This document shows, piece after piece, positions 5,424-5,624 of a DNA stretch of 5,624 nucleotides. Position 1 is the first letter of the stretch. Each line of letters starts with the position of its first letter. Below the pieces are notes generated by a model. The model had not been told where the DNA came from. It did not search any database and was given only the letters and a program-made list of their open reading frames with translations. This DNA comes from Microcaldota archaeon. GTDB taxonomy: Archaea > Micrarchaeota > Micrarchaeia > Micrarchaeales > Micrarchaeaceae. The position numbers and the translations under genes are program-made. The stretch is from contig JAJZDT010000077.1 of the NCBI GenBank assembly GCA_021851535.1, positions 1 through 5,624 of the forward strand. Reading direction: 5' to 3'.

Positions 5424-5624
5424 AAATCCTCTTAAAAAGAATCGTTTAAGCATCTTTGTAGGTCTATCCATATCACCATATTTACTAAAGAACCCATCAA
5501 AGCCTAGCGCCTTTGCCATCTTTATGTTAATATCCATCGTAGTATTGCCTAAAATTGAATAGTATTTATGAAAGAATCTATGCATTGTTAAATCCCGCCC
5601 ATTCATTTTGCGCCACTCGTGTTC
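5415..5624 (-). CDS. 3' end of a convergent gene; possibly geranylgeranyl reductase/FixC-type flavoprotein (tentative)
   Basis: On the - strand a frame is open from the window edge (5624) to TAA at 5417-5415, giving 69 residues with no upstream stop, so the start lies outside and the Met codon at 5606-5604 is probably internal. The composition is soluble and helical, rich in Lys, Arg, Phe and Met, quite unlike the membrane genes or their antisense shadows, which supports real coding. The tail reads W-R-K-M-N-G-R-D-L early, then K-Y-G-D-M-D-R-P-T-K-M-L-K-R near the end. A tryptophan followed by G-(R/K)-(D/E)-L and a late G-D-x-D-R-P-(S/T) resembles C-termini I remember from geranylgeranyl reductase/FixC flavoproteins, which saturate isoprenoid chains or move electrons to quinone. 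That is a weak recollection; no FAD-binding motif is visible in this fragment. It ends nine bases inside nuoN. Confidence 0.6.
   Translation of the reverse strand, partial: EHEWRKMNGRDLTMHRFFHKYYSILGNTTMDINIKMAKALGFDGFFSKYGDMDRPTKMLKRFFLRGFSE

Overview
The window is the distal end of a respiratory complex I (nuo/fpo-type) operon. It is read on the + strand and holds the last codons of nuoI followed by complete nuoJ, nuoK, nuoL, nuoM and nuoN. These encode the quinone-facing peripheral subunit tail (I) and most of the proton-pumping membrane arm (J, K, L, M, N). A convergent gene on the - strand enters from the right edge and ends inside the last codons of nuoN.

The DNA is AT-rich (by eye about one third G+C). 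Isoleucine is very abundant and is written mostly as ATA, and arginine often as AGA. With the gene order I-J-K-L-M-N and the divergent sequences, this suggests an archaeon with an 11-subunit-like complex I, for example an acidophilic Thermoplasmata relative or an ARMAN-type lineage. This is inference: no rRNA or taxonomic marker is present, and upstream genes that would show whether an NADH (NuoEFG) or F420H2 (FpoF) input module exists lie outside the window.

Layout: 1-48 nuoI 3' end; 53-535 nuoJ; 532-828 nuoK; 832-2610 nuoL; 2611-4026 nuoM; 4029-5423 nuoN; 5624-5415 (-) 3' part of a soluble-looking protein that I tentatively connect to the geranylgeranyl reductase/FixC flavoprotein superfamily. 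Gene junctions are +4, -4, +3, 0 and +2 nt, so the operon is tightly packed and probably translationally coupled. No non-coding stretch exceeds a few bases, and there is no promoter, RNA gene, repeat array, CRISPR or mobile element.

The genes are ordinary in identity but unusual in their proton-path residues. The TM5 glutamates, the TM7 lysines of L and M, the TM8 lysines and the TM12 lysines of L and N are present. However, NuoN carries Glu in place of its TM7 lysine. NuoL lacks both TM11 histidines and has a Glu-Asp pair at the end of the preceding Y-S-T-M motif. NuoM has lost the matching TM11 histidine (now Tyr) and has Glu at the equivalent TM10 position. NuoJ has Met instead of the TM3 tyrosine of the pi-bulge. 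Together these point to a rewired central charge pathway, the main item worth following up. All comparisons to E. coli are ungapped local alignments made from memory and should be verified with a real alignment.
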